64,000 nt of DNA from Macrocybe gigantea (lineage: Eukaryota > Basidiomycota > Agaricomycetes > Agaricales > Callistosporiaceae): assembly GCA_011319805.1 (NCBI GenBank), contig SJRY01000250.1, positions 62,001 to 126,000 on the forward strand, written 5' to 3'. The position numbers and the translations under genes were made by a program. How positions within the stretch are numbered: the stretch's first letter is position 1; every line of letters starts with the position of its first letter. Below are positions 12,957 through 24,492 of the stretch, piece after piece. The notes beneath the pieces were generated by a model. It saw only the letters and a list, made by a program, of their open reading frames with translations, made no database searches and had not been told where the DNA came from.

Positions 12957-14343
12957 ATGTCGTCTCTCTTTGCCTACGTAGGCTCGCCCAACCCCAATCT
13001 CGTCCGTACTTTCTTCATCCTTCTTATTATCAGTCTTTCTGACAAGACGTGCTCATAGATATGCTGCATATGTCGGTGCGCAGTTTGTCACGTTTGTGGC
13101 GTACTGAATCAGGAGTAACACCTTCGATGCTGCAGGATGCCGTTCACGGATCCGACGACGACGACGACCTGCGCGCACACGTTTTGCATGGAATGCATTG
13201 TCTGCGCTCTTGAACACACCCCTCAATGTCCTATCGACCGGTCTGCGCTCGCGGAGGAGCAGCTTGCTCCCGCCGACCCTATTATTCGGTCGGTGAGTAT
13301 CTCTGTCCCCCGCCCCAATTCTGACGTCTGAATGGTGTTGACATTCAGCTGGTGGACGAGCTGGTCGTGGAATGCACCCATCGCGTGGAAGGGTGCACAT
13401 ATACGTGCCAACGACAGTCACTGGCAGCGCATTTACGAGACCACTGTCCTTATCGCGAGGACGCAGATGCCGCGGATTCATCAATGCCTGTCTACAAGGA
13501 TGCATCGACATCGACGGAGGACATTGTAGACACTTTCGAACCAGTAACTAGCCATTTTGTTCGTCGGCCTTGTGGATTCTGACACTACCTAGGGGACAGA
13601 CGAGTCGACGAGCTCTGATCACCGACGTCTACTTGAACACAATATCCTCCTGCGAAAGAGGGTAGAAACGCTGGAAACCTCACTGGAGATATTCAAACGA
13701 GAAATGATAGCGGTGAAGAAAGCACTGGGACCGTGGTTTAGAGCAGGAGAAGTTTCGACGCGTTATTATGGGATAGACCGACAGGCGAACATGATGCCAC
13801 CCATCATCGACAGGGAAGGCATCCAAGACACTATTACCTCAATACCGTCATCGTCGATGACAGCCTCGGCGCTAGCGGAGGGATCTTTGTCTGGGTTGCA
13901 ACGACCATTATCGATAAGCGGAGGGGCTGACTCGCTTGCGGCTTACTTTCCGCCTGAGACGGAAGATTCTATGCAGGACTGCAAGGTCAGCAGCAGAACG
14001 CGGGCTCGCGGTATTATCCGCACGGGCTGGTTCCGACGATTGCACCGCTGAATTTGAGCACGACGGTTGAAGGGGCGCTGCATGGTCTGCGGGAGAGTGT
14101 GGTGGGCTTGGCGGCGGCCGTGGACTCGATGGGTCGGAGACACGAAATCGCGCTGACGAACGAGACGATGCGGATGGGGGAGGAGGTCGGAGGGCTTAGG
14201 GCGGGGATCCATGGGCTCAGGATGCAGGTGCATGCGATCATGATGGAGAGGAACGCACAGGTGACAGGGCGAGATGGTGTGGGCGAGGGCCCGCCAGGGA
14301 GATGTACTATGGGCAGCCCGCGCCGTCGTTCACGAAGTTATGA
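12957..14343 (+). CDS. RING finger plus TRAF-type zinc finger coiled-coil protein
   Basis: Exon 1 (MSSLFAYVGSPNPNL) splices to ICCIC, then to RMPFTDPTTTTTCAHTFC, MECI and PQCPIDR, completing a C3HC4 RING finger at about residues 15-60. After a GT-AG intron the segment CTHRVEGCTYTCQ...HLRDHCPY is a TRAF-type zinc finger. Then comes a coiled coil starting at LLEHNILLRKRVETLETSLE, a low-complexity linker, and a second helical region with GLRESVVGLAAAVDSMGRR. This order (RING, zinc finger, coiled coil) is that of metazoan TRAF E3 ligases, but no MATH domain is seen. A RING of this kind predicts E3 ubiquitin ligase activity; the substrate is unknown. The frame slips near 13975, and the last 60 nt are uncertain, so the stop at 14341-14343 is a best guess. 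Confidence 0.75.
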
Positions 14344-14391
14344 TCGGTGTAATTTATGCATTAATCTATGTATTTACAATACAACAGGTAT

Positions 14392-15013
14392 TCATGCGGA
14401 AGTGTCGTGTTCTATGTGCTCTACGCCACTGGCTGCCCATGCATGGTCGACGCTGTCAAGCATGGACTGTATCTCCTTTACAGCTTCCTTGCGGACCTGG
14501 CGGGCGGAAAGCCAGGCCGGCTCGGGTGAAAAGGCATCGAGGCGGAGAAGGGATTGGAGGAGGAGTTCGCCGAGGCGCAGATGATCGCTTTTTTGAGTAG
14601 GATGCTGTAGGAAGGCTTTCACGGAGGGAAGGAGTGAGCGAGTGGCTTGGAGTTCGGCGGTGATGAGAGTGATAAGTGATTGCTCGCTCTCAGACGCGGA
14701 GGTTATGGCCTGAGATGGCGTCAGGGGAGGATCGGTGGACGCGATGAGGGCAACGACGGAATTGGGACGTAGACGGTATGCGGAGACTGTAGGCGATGTG
14801 TGAGCGCAGAGCAGACAAGGGAAGAGCGAAGAGAGAACTGACGGGGCGCGGCGTCATCTTCATGATGGCGCCGGCGTGAATGAGTTTGAAGCGGTCTACT
14901 GGGAGATGTGTACGCTCTGCGACGGCATGCCTGAGGACTGCAAGTGGCTGGTCGAAGTCGGGGACGTCGAGGAGGAGAGTATCGCGAGCCCACCTGAGTC
15001 TGAGCGGGGGCAT
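14392..15013 (-). CDS. BAG-domain co-chaperone with N-terminal ubiquitin-like domain
   Basis: The N-terminus (MPPLRLRWARDTLLLDVPDF onward) through VDRFKLIHAGAIMK resembles the ubiquitin-like fold of BAG proteins. After one intron the text SAYRLRPNSVVALIAS completes that domain. The C-terminal half, from about QSLITLITAELQATRSLLP to KEAVKEIQSMLDSVDHAWA, is a helical BAG-type domain, which binds the Hsp70 ATPase domain and promotes nucleotide release. The frame slips near 14857-14860: AAGATGAC where AAGGATGAC is expected, giving IMKDDAAP as in relatives. Length is about 190 residues. It is divergent from the PBS2 gene with 54 bp between start codons. The family call is moderately sure, since the BAG domain is recognised by pattern only. 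Confidence 0.7.
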
Positions 15014-15067
15014 GGATGATGGTGTGGCTGTGTTCTACCCTTTCTCTTTACTTCTGACCACCGTCCA

Positions 15068-16883
15068 ATGCCCGAATCGTCCTCAAAGCCGCCCTCCTCG
15101 TCCCGCTCGAATCCACTCACAAACCTCCTTTCCCATCGCCCAAATGGCGCGACTCCGATCCCGCCATCACTTCAGGCAAAGATGGCTGCGGTATGTCTCA
15201 CTTCCACCTCCTCCCGCATCACACCTACTGTCTCACTCCCACTAGTTTGCCAACAGGACACATAGCCTGCCCCTCCTCGAACAGCAGCAGCAGCGGCAAC
15301 AACAACAACAACAGCCCCCCCGTTCATCGCCTGCACCGTCGATCCATGCCAACCGCTCCTTTCCGCCACCAAATCCGGCCCTCCCTACCAACGGCCTTGC
15401 TGCGCGCAGAACGAAACACGTCCTTTCGCTCAAGGACATCGATCCGACGATCATCCCCTCCGGTGGCGCTGTCGCTGCAGGCCTGGGCCAGGGCCACACC
15501 TCCCTACACTCGCAACAGCAGCAGCCGCGACGACCTCCGAATCCAGGCCTCGTCTCTCCCTTTTCCAACTTTTCCAACTTTTCAAAAATAGTGTATTTTT
15601 CATTCCTTTTTCTTTCACAACCATCACCGCTCATACCTTATTTACTAGTGATCCGTCCGGTGTGCTCAATTTTTCTGGAAAGGCGATCCTACATGCGTCT
15701 GGCGTAAACTTCTCAAACGGCGCGTCGTTCGCGATCAACATGGACCAGTTGCAGCTGGACGAGGAGCTCGGCAAGGGCAACTATGGGACGGTGAAGAAAG
15801 TGTTACATAGACCGACTAATGTCGCCATGGCTATGAAGGTCCGTTCCATGACGCAGTCTTGGCGTCATGCCCCGTCTTACCCCCCTTTTCCAGGAAATCC
15901 GCCTCGAGCTCGACGATGCAAAGCTCAACGCCATCATAATGGAGCTCGACATCCTTCACCGCGCCGTCGCTCCTGAGATCGTCGAGTTTTACGGCGCCTT
16001 CTTCATTGAGTCCTGCGTCTACTACTGCATGGAATTCATGGACGCAGGCAGTCTCGACAAACTCCAAGGCGCCGGCGTCCCCGAAGACGTCCTTGCTCGC
16101 ATTGCGGTCTCCATGGTCCGCGGCCTCAAGTTTCTAAAGGACGAGCTCCAGATCATCCACCGAGGCATGCATCCTTTAGCCTCGCATGTTGCTTCCTTCG
16201 CGTTTAACTTGACCTCTTCCAGACGTAAAGCCGACTAATGTTCTTGTCAACAAGAAGGGCGAAATCAAGCTTGCGACTTCGGCGTGTCCGGTCAGCTCGA
16301 AAAGTCGCTTGCAAAGACAAATATCGGCTGTCAGTCCTATATGGCGGTGCGTCCCTTCGTCTTTCTGTTTACTCTCACCCTCACCGATCCACTTCTGGCG
16401 GCCAGCCCGAGCGCATCAAGGGTGAATCGCAAAATAACCTTGGCACCTACACCGTCTCATCCGACGTCTGGTCGCTCGGCTTATCCATTACTGAAATCGG
16501 CCTGGGCCAGTACCCCTATCCCCCGAAACCTATTCCAATGTTTTTGCTCAGCTGACTGCGATTGTCAATGGCGATCCGCCCGAGCTTCCGGACGAAAAGT
16601 ATAGCAAAGAAGCCCGTGACTGGGTCTCCAAGTGTTTGAGAAAGCTGCCAGAACGCAGAGCAACATATTCGGAGCTTCTGGTTCGTCATCCTTCCCCGCC
16701 GATTTGATCATGTCCGTTCATTTCGTTTTCTAGGAACACCCTTTCCTCGCAAAGGATAAGGAAAGCCAGGTCGACATGGTTGGCTGGGTAGTCAAAGCGT
16801 TGGAATACAGAGACGCAAAGCTAGCTGAGCAGCAGCAGCAACGGCATGCACAGCAACAGCAACAGTCCAAGACTCCTCGTTGA
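15068..16883 (+). CDS. PBS2: MAP kinase kinase of the osmotic-stress (HOG) pathway, Pbs2-like
   Basis: Pbs2 phosphorylates the Hog1 MAP kinase during osmotic stress. The start MPESSSKPPSSSRSNPL leads through a Q-rich region and LSLKDIDPTIIPSGGAVAA to the kinase domain: LGKGNYGTVKKV, MAMKEIRLELDD, LQIIHRDVKPTNVLVN, LCDFGVSGQLEKSLAKTNIG and CQSYMAPERIKGE. The activation loop SLAKT-NIGCQSYMAPERI matches Pbs2 closely, with the phosphorylatable S and T in place. The tail has the EHPFLA segment and a Q-rich end. Intron 16165-16222 is GC-AG and falls inside HRDVKP. Two single-base slips occur: 16268-16276 (AAGCTTGCG, expected IKLCDFG) and 16521-16526 (PYPPETY). Both lie in invariant segments, so sequence error is likely. 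Pbs2 identity rests on the loop; Ste7- and Mkk-type kinases differ there. Confidence 0.88.
16165..16222 (+). other. GC-AG intron in PBS2
   Basis: The donor reads CGAG|GCATGC and the acceptor TTCCAG. Removal of 58 nt restores IIHRDVKPTNVL, an invariant kinase catalytic loop, so both borders are fixed. Confidence 0.75.
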
Positions 16884-17514
16884 TGGATCCCTCATTTATG
16901 CGCTCACACCACCTCGGATTCCTCTCTCCCTTGGCATACATGTCTAAGCAAACCGGGCACCATCATGTCGGTCCTCGATTGGTAGGGTAGCATGTCTTGC
17001 ATATGCATGGACGACACACATCAGTCGCCTCCCACCCTTGGACATATCGACTGGCCCGCAGACACACTTTTCTTCTCCTGTCCATTCTCATTTTTCTTTT
17101 GCACCCGCGAGATAAAGAGAAGGGAGAGGAGGGAAAGGTCACCGATTTTCTATTCCTCGCAATTGCCATATTTTCCGGCGTCTCTCTTTCAATGCGCTCT
17201 TTCTTCATGCACATCAATTTCATATTGGGTTGTTAACGCATCATTCGGGAATTTTTTTTTCATGGTTTGACCTTTCAGTTCACTGGACATCCAAGCAGGC
17301 TTTGGGTAGTTTTCATATATTGGGCTCCCGACATAATTAGGCGTTTCTGTGGTTTTTATCTTATCTGTGCCTTTGCAGTTCAACGTTCGACCCTGATCGA
17401 TTCTAAATCCGGAAGCGATCTTAGGAATTTTTTATCAAAGTCGAGTCAGCAAACTGAGTTTGCGATTGAATTCTTCTGTCCTGGCGCTCCTCCTGCGTTC
17501 ATCCACTCTCCATA
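16884..17514. other. intergenic region upstream of isoleucyl-tRNA synthetase
   Basis: This stretch of about 630 bp is T- and CT-rich between 17060 and 17260 and contains no ORF with recognisable protein features. It should hold the PBS2 3' UTR and the ILS1 promoter. I see nothing else. Confidence 0.5.
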
Positions 17515-20500
17515 ATGTCATTTTCGCCACACGATAGTGAGAACATGAGCTTTCTTGTTTTCTTATCGACCGACTCCTTTGTCTTTCTGTAGTCACCGCA
17601 CCGTTTGATTTTCCCGAAGAAGAGGAAAAGGTCCTCGCATTCTGGCGAGAGATCGATGCATTCCAGACGAGTCTCAAGCTCTCGGAAGGTCGACCAGAGT
17701 ACTCATTTTATGATGGACCTCCATTCGCCACGGGTCTACCACACTACGGCCACCTGCTAGCTGGAACCATCAAGGTGCGTCTGCTATGCTCGATGCCGAT
17801 CAGATTTCCCATCTCATCTTCCCGATTCCCCCACAGGATATCGTCACCCGGCACGCCCATGTGAGCGGGCACCACGTCACCCGCCGCTTCGGGTGGGACA
17901 CGCACGGCCTGCCCGTAGAGCATGAGATCGACAAGCGGCTCGGCATCACGGGCAAGGAGGACGTTCTCAGGATGGGGATAGACAAGTACAACGACGAGTG
18001 CCGCAAGATCGTGATGCGATACTCGTCAGAATGGCGCCACACCGTCGAGCGCATGGGCCGCTGGATCGACTTTGACAACGATTACAAGACGCTCAACCTT
18101 TCCTTCATGGAATCCGTCTGGTGGGCATTTAGCGAGCTGTTCAAGAAAGGCATGGTGTACCGCGGGTTGAGAGTCATGCCGTACTCGACCGGATGCACGA
18201 CGCCGCTGTCGAACTTTGAAGCTGGACAGGCTTATAGGGACGTCAATGATCCTGCTGGTGAGCTGCATCCTCTTATTTCGCTCCGCGCATCTGGACTTGA
18301 TCTGATACGCCGTAGTCACCGTGTCTTTCCCCCTCGTCGATGACCCCAAGACATCTCTCCTGGCTTGGACGACAACGCCATGGACTCTTCCCTCCAATCT
18401 TGCTCTCTGTGTTCACCCGGATTATACCTACATCAAAGTTCACGATCAGGAACGAAATCAAAACTTTATCCTTCACGAAGGACTGCTTAAAACGCTCTAC
18501 AAAGACCCTAAGAAGGCCAAAATTAAAAAGCTCGGACAATTCCAAGGCTCGGACATGCAAGGGTGGAGATACGTTCCCCTGTTTGAATATTTCACCGAAC
18601 AGTTCGAAGACAAGGCCTTCCGCGTCTTGGTAGACACATACGTCACTGATGCTGACGGTACTGGTATCGTCCATCAGGCTCCCGCATTCGGCGAGGATGA
18701 TCACCGTATCGCCATTGCCAACGGTGTTTTGCGCCCCGATGAAATGCCCCCATGTCCTGTGAATGACGCTGGTCTATTCACTCAGGAAGTGCCCGACTTT
18801 GCTGGCATGCACGTCAAGGTGAGCTGATCATCATGAAAAGGTGCGAAAATACAGAGAGCTAACGAATGCGTAGGCTGCAGACAGCCCCATCCAAAAGGTG
18901 ATCAAGGCCAAGGGCAGACTTATCGTTCAGTCGACAGTCAATCACAGCTATCCGTTCTGCTGGAGGTAGTTGCCCAGTTTTTGTTGATGGCATTTCTCCT
19001 TATCCTTGACCGTTTTACAAGGTCTGGCACCCCACTCATTTACCGTGCTATCCCTGCTTGGTTTGTCCGTGTGACCCCAATCATTGATCAGCTCGTAGAG
19101 AACAACGAGGAAACTCGATGGTAATTAAGGGACGGTTTTATTTTTACGTGCAACGACTCAGACGCGTTCTAGGGTGCCCCAGAATGTCGGCGATAACAGG
19201 TTCGGAAATTGGCTGGCCAATGCTCGCGATTGGAATATCTCTCGGAATCGTTATTGGGGTACGCCGATCCCACTCTGGGTCAGCGAAGATTTCGAGGAGG
19301 TGCGTTGTAATCTATATGTGGTCTTTATATACGTTCTCAAGTCCTTTCCAGATCGTGTGCGTGGGCTCAGTCGCAGAGCTCGAAAAATTATCTGGTGTCA
19401 CGGGCATCCAGGATCTTCACCGTGATAAAATTGATCACATCACCATTCCATCGCAGAAAGGCAAGGGTCAATTGAAGCGTATCGAAGAAGTATTCGACTG
19501 CTGGTTCGAATCAGGAAGGTAATGTGTCGATGGTCCGCTTCCTGTGGAGTGCCTTCGATTGGCTGATGGTAAAAATCCTCAATTGTATTTCAGTATGCCT
19601 TATGCACAACAACATTATCCATTCGAGAACAAGGAACTCTTTGAGCGCACCTTCCCTGCCGATTTCGTTTCTGAAGGCATCGACCAGACGAGAGGTTGGT
19701 TCTACACGCTGCTGGTCTTGTCAACGCATCTCTTCGGGAAGGCGCCATGGAAGAATTTGATCGTGACGGGTCTGGTGCTTGCTGCGTACGTCCCCCGTTA
19801 TTTTCAAGTCGTCTGCCTTTGCCTCACCTGGCATAGGGATGGCAAGAAGATGAGCAAGAGTTTGAAGAATTATCCGGATCCCAACTTGATCATTGACCGC
19901 TATGGTGCTGACGCGACAAGGTATGAGAACACGACATCGGAGTGCAAGAAAATAGGTCAACTTATTTTTGTGTAGAATGTTCTTGGTCAATTCACCCATC
20001 GTCCGAGGCGACAATCTTCGTTTCCGAGAAGAAGGCGTTCGAGAGGTCATTTCACGGGTATTGCTACCGTGGTTAAACTCCTTCCGTTTCTTCCTCGGCC
20101 ACTCCGCGCTCTTCAAAAAAGTGACGGACATCGAATTCAAATACAATGCCCATGCACCCTTGCCCAACAATGTCATGGATCGATGGATCCTAGCAAGGTG
20201 CCAATCCTTGATCAGACTGGTGACGGAGGAAATGGCCGCATACCGACTCTACACCATCATCCCAAGGCTGTTGGACCTCGTCGACGAGCTCACGAACTGG
20301 TACATCCGCTTCAACCGAAAACGTCTCAAAGGAGAGGACGGCAAGGAAGACACACTGGCTGCCCTCAATACCCTTTTTGAAGCACTCTTCACCCTTTGCC
20401 GTACGATGGTCTGTAACCACCTCTATGTTCAGTTTCGTACTTCGCCTTGTTGATGCCGTGACCTAGTCATCATATACACCATTCCTTACAGAGAACCTTT

Positions 20501-21437
20501 ACCAGTCACTTCGGAATTATATCCCAGAAGACCCTACGGCCGGCGATACCCGTTCTATCCATTTCCTGAGCTTCCCAGAAGTCAAGGAAGAATATTTTGA
20601 TGCCGACATCGAACGGCAAGTGAAGCGGATGCAGTCCGTTATCGAACTGACAAGGAACATTCGCGAGAGGAATAACATTTCTCTCAAGGTGCGCCATTCT
20701 GCGGTTGGTAATTCTTCTGAGAGATGCTTAACGAACGTCGTTAGGTTCCGTTGAAGGAGCTCCTTGTCTTCCACCCCGACGCCCAGTATATTGCTGATGT
20801 CAAATCACTTCGGCGATACATTGAATCGGAACTCAATGTCCGGGATATCATTTTCACATCAGATGAGACACTCTCTGGAGTTCGCTACAAGGCCGTCGCT
20901 GACTGGGCAGTTCTCGGTCGCAAACTGAGAAAAGACCTTGCCCGAGTGAAAAACGCGCTCCCAAATCTCTCTAGCGACGAAGTTCGAGAATATGTCACCA
21001 GCGGCAAGATCAGCGTCGACGGAATTGAGCTTGTGGCAGGCGACCTGACAGTCCAGCGTTATCTCGAGCTGCCTTCATCTGCGGAGGGACAATATGCCAC
21101 GCACACCGACAACGATGTTGTCGTGCGGCTGGATATCCAAGTGCATCCTCACTTGCAGGGCGAATGGCTGGCGCGTGAACTCACGAATCGAGTGCAGAAG
21201 CTGCGCAAGAAGGCTGGGCTCCAAGCGACCGACGACGTTGACATCTTCTTCAGGTTTGAAGACGGTTCTGGCGCGGACCTACTCAGCGCCATCAACGAGT
21301 ACAGCGAGATGATCCAGAAAACGGTTGGTAGCGTGCCTCGCGACGTCAAGGAGCGCAAGGAGGGTACACGACTGCTCCTAGAGGAGGAGCAGGAAGTAGA
21401 CGACGTGAAATTCGATCTTTATTTGGTGAAGCCGTGA
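17515..21437 (+). CDS. ILS1: cytosolic isoleucyl-tRNA synthetase
   Basis: This class I synthetase charges tRNA-Ile for cytosolic translation. MSFSPHD is followed by a GT-AG intron, then [20 protein letters not shown]. The class I signature is [18 protein letters not shown] (the HIGH equivalent, HYGH). [18 protein letters not shown] and [14 protein letters not shown] (editing domain) follow, then [64 protein letters not shown] and [15 protein letters not shown] (the KMSKS loop). The anticodon-binding region includes [11 protein letters not shown] and [15 protein letters not shown]. The C-terminus ends LYLVKP at the stop. About ten introns are needed, all GT-AG by eye. Estimated length is about 1,070 residues, as in yeast Ils1. 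No frame break was found. There is no mitochondrial targeting sequence. Confidence 0.95.
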
Positions 21438-21524
21438 TGGGTTGAATTGTGTATTAATGAGTCTTGCAGTACAACATGGAATAGAATACAATGGTCCAGG
21501 TAAATTTTCTTACGTGCCTTGGTG

Positions 21525-22326
21525 TCATTTCTTTGTAGAGCCGAATCCGGCGAATCCCATCATCATTTCCATCTCGTTGTTGGCCTCCATGTTGACGTCT
21601 TTGAGGTATTCAAGCCGAGCTCTCTCCCTCAGCGCCTTCGTTTCTGTCTTCCTCTGCTCCCGGAGGGCAAGTTCCCTGGCCTTGACTTCGGCTAAGCGTT
21701 GGTCAAAATCGAACGCCTTGGCCGACGATGCTTCCTTGGTCTTTTCACGCAAGTAGGAAATCCTCTCCTGAACTTCAGCCAATGTCGACCTCTCCATTCT
21801 CGTCGATTGTCCAATGGCCCGTAAATCTGCCAAGGGGAGAAGACGTCAATCTTTGCAAAGTCGAACGCAACAGGAGAAAGGAAAAAAAGCACATACGTGC
21901 TCTGCTATTTATGTGGTCTAGATAGCCGATGGTGTCTTTGTACGTGCGATTGCAGGCCTCGCAGTAGAATCCAGGCTGACCTGGCCCGCGTGCACTTGGA
22001 TTTTGGACAACCATAGTCTTGCCAAGATTCCTTTCTAGTTCGAGAGGACCCTCGCGTGCTTTCATGAGCTCGGTCGGTTTTGGAAGATTATCTTTATGTC
22101 CCTTTCGGGGCTTCTTTCCTGTTTATCGGCAGAGATGAGCAGAGGTATGTGTTGTCGGAAAAAGTGCTAACTTACCTTGCTTCATACGCTCCTCATTCTC
22201 CTTCATGCGCTCCCTCTCTTCCTCATCTTTCTTCTTGGCCTTTTCTGCATATGCTTCCTTGTCCCATTTCTTCCTAAAATCGGTGTCCGAGGCCTTGGAT
22301 CCATAAGGGCCTCCCTTGTCGGTCAT
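21525..22326 (-). CDS. SNU23: Snu23/ZMAT2-type splicing factor
   Basis: Snu23 belongs to the U4/U6.U5 tri-snRNP and acts during spliceosome activation. The protein begins MTDKGGPYGSKASDTDFRKK, then WDKEAYAEKAKKKDEEERER, typical of ZMAT2. After an intron it reads ELERNLGKTMVVQNPS, then a U1-type C2H2 zinc finger GFYCEACNRTYKDTIGYLDH. The tail includes LAEVQERISYLREKTKE and a charged helix, ending GFAGFGSTKK. The conserved 'DFRKKWD' start and the zinc finger fix the family. Length is about 220 residues, normal. It is divergent from ERD1, with 164 bp between start codons. Confidence 0.92.
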
Positions 22327-22490
22327 GGTATCATGAATGAAGTTGGAATGGCACCCAAACAGAGTCAAACAGCCGACTTGGCCAAATTTTTCTTTTGCGA
22401 CGGTCTCGCGCTGGCTGCCAGCCAAAGCTCGCTCACATACATTCCTTCCATGCGTCGGGTCTTGACTCTACACATCCGCGAACGTCTACG

Positions 22491-24061
22491 ATGAATGGCA
22501 CCGATATACCACTAGTCTCTGCTTCCATGAACCGCTTTCCCCTACCCTTCCACGTTCTCGGCCTCGTCGCGCTCGCCGTCGTATCTTGGGCAACTAACCT
22601 GCACGGCCTCGAGCTCTCATGTGTCGACGTTGCGAACGCGATGGACCTCCGACTGGAGAGTACTAATGCGTTACCGGCCCACCATCAACACGCACAGACG
22701 AAACGCAGCCTTTTCGCGCTCTACCATCCGGCATACCGTCTCTCCGTCGCGTATTTTGTGTTGTGCCTCTCGACATGGATAATATACCTTTATTTTACCC
22801 GAGAAAGCATGAGCCTCGCGGATGCCTACGGCTACATACCCGCTATTGGTTTTTTTCTTGCCTTTGGTATCCTGTTGTGCCCATATAATGTCCTTCATAA
22901 GACTGAACGTCGTAGATTTCTCCAGTAAGGGCTTCCGCACGATGCACCGAAAGATAGCGATCTCATGCACTGTACGCTTTTTAGAGCCCTCAATAGATGT
23001 CTATTCTTGTCGTCGCAGGACCCTGTATACTTTTGCGATGTCGTGTTGGCGGATATTTTCACGTCCCTTGCGCCGGTCTTGGGGGACATGTGGCTTTCGT
23101 TATGGATGTTGGTCCCGGGAAACAGTATCCTCGATCCGCCAGTAGAGGTAGGTCTGTCGCGGTGGATGCTCCCGACTGTCATGTGGTGAGTTGTCTGGTC
23201 CTTCGACCACCGCTCGCTTATCTATTTATTTTTCGCTGTAGCCTGCCATATTTCGTGCGCCTACGTCAATGCCTTACGGAATACCGGCAGCCAGGAAACA
23301 CAAGTGAACGGCCGCTGTATAATGCATTGAAATACGCGACTGCATTTCCCGCTATCTATCTGGCGGCTGCGCAGAGAGTGGTCATTCGCGAGTTGGTGGC
23401 AGAAAAGGGACCGCAAGTTTTGAAAGAGTCCTGGCATGGGGAACATTATCTGTTCCGTCTCTGGTGAGCAAGAAAGAACGTCATGGGGAAATGGCCTTGA
23501 ACGCGCATTCTCTTTCTGGCTTTCCGCAGGTTATTGGCGGCACTAGTCAATTCGTTGTACTCCTTTTGGTGGGACATCACGAACGATTGGGGATTGAGTT
23601 TCTTGCAGTCGGGATCTGTACGGGAAAGATCAAGCCTGCCGAGACGCCTGACGCTTCCGCACACGCAGACGAATGTCGTATCAGATTCCGGAGATTCTCG
23701 TGACCTGCAAAGCAGTCCCCATGGAGGATCTCGACTGCCGTCTGGCCATCGCACTTCTCACGCTTACGGACTGCGAGCATCCCTGCACTTTCCGGTTTTC
23801 GTCTATTACCTGACGATTGCGATCAACCTGACGCTGAGGCTGACTTGGCTGGTGCGCCTGTCTGCATTCGCGAGCGTGCGGTTCCACGCCAGCCCGGTGA
23901 ACCTCTCACTGCAGGCGGCCGAGGTGTTTCGCCGATGGCTGTGGGTGTTTCTGCGCGTCGACTGGGAGATTGTCAAGAATGGGCAGGAAGGACATGCGAA
24001 GCCGCGTTCGGCTGATGAAGGGTCTGACTATGAACTAGTATCTAGTTCATTCGCTCATTGA
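22491..24061 (+). CDS. ERD1: Erd1-like EXS-domain membrane protein
   Basis: Erd1 is a Golgi membrane protein needed for retention of luminal ER proteins and for recycling of glycosyltransferases and phosphate. N-terminal helices (PFHVLGLVALAVVSWATNLH; LSVAYFVLCLSTWIIYLYF; IPAIGFFLAFGILLC) are followed by the EXS domain: YFCDVVLADIFTSLAPVLGD, LPYFVRLRQCLTEYR, ALKYATAFPAIYLAAAQRVV, FRLWLLAALVNSLYSFWWDI. The end reads EVFRRWLWVFLRVDWEIVKN and a short polar tail. Three introns, all GT-AG, join the exons in frame. Unlike Syg1/Xpr1, there is no N-terminal SPX domain, which points to Erd1. Length is about 430 residues. Confidence 0.88.
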
Positions 24062-24492
24062 GTTGGACATCGTGAGTGCGTATAATCCATTGTATGCGAG
24101 CTTCTTAGCAGTTACATGATAGATCACTATATATTTGCGAAATATATGGCGAAGTGATAATATGAATAAATGCATTGGCTTCCATGCCAGAAGATGAGAA
24201 TCATGAGGCGGTTAGACCGTTTGATGTTTCTCAAAGGGTATAGGCTGTGCGAGTTTTCGGGAGAGCCGGAAGACGACTACAGCAATCACGGCGGGCGAAA
24301 TCGGTGCATCTCGCCGAGGAGGATCAACCATCGCACTACACGTGACAAAGTTTGTGGGGTTCAAACTCCCAAGCTCGGGATCCTCAGAATCTCTAAAACA
24401 TCATCTGACATGCGAGCGACGCTGGATCCGCAGGGGCTTATAAACCTCACATTCCTCGTCTTCATTCCCCACAACACTACACACAGAGCATT
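24062..24492. other. intergenic region upstream of formate dehydrogenase
   Basis: This stretch of about 430 bp lies between two genes on the plus strand. It holds the ERD1 3' end and the FDH promoter with a TATA-like box at 24439. No coding region is recognisable. Confidence 0.5.
24439..24444 (+). promoter_or_regulatory. TATA box of the formate dehydrogenase gene
   Basis: TATAAA lies 49-54 bp upstream of the ATG at 24493, within GGCTTATAAACC. The position suits a short leader. A TATA box is unusual in this window, where most genes are housekeeping genes with CT-rich starts, and fits a gene with regulated expression. Confidence 0.5.

Noticed and set aside
24355..24371. tRNA T-arm-like hairpin (TGGGG-TTCAAAC-TCCCA)
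   Set aside because: The stem and loop fit a T-arm, but no matching acceptor strand, D-arm or box A lies at the right distance upstream.
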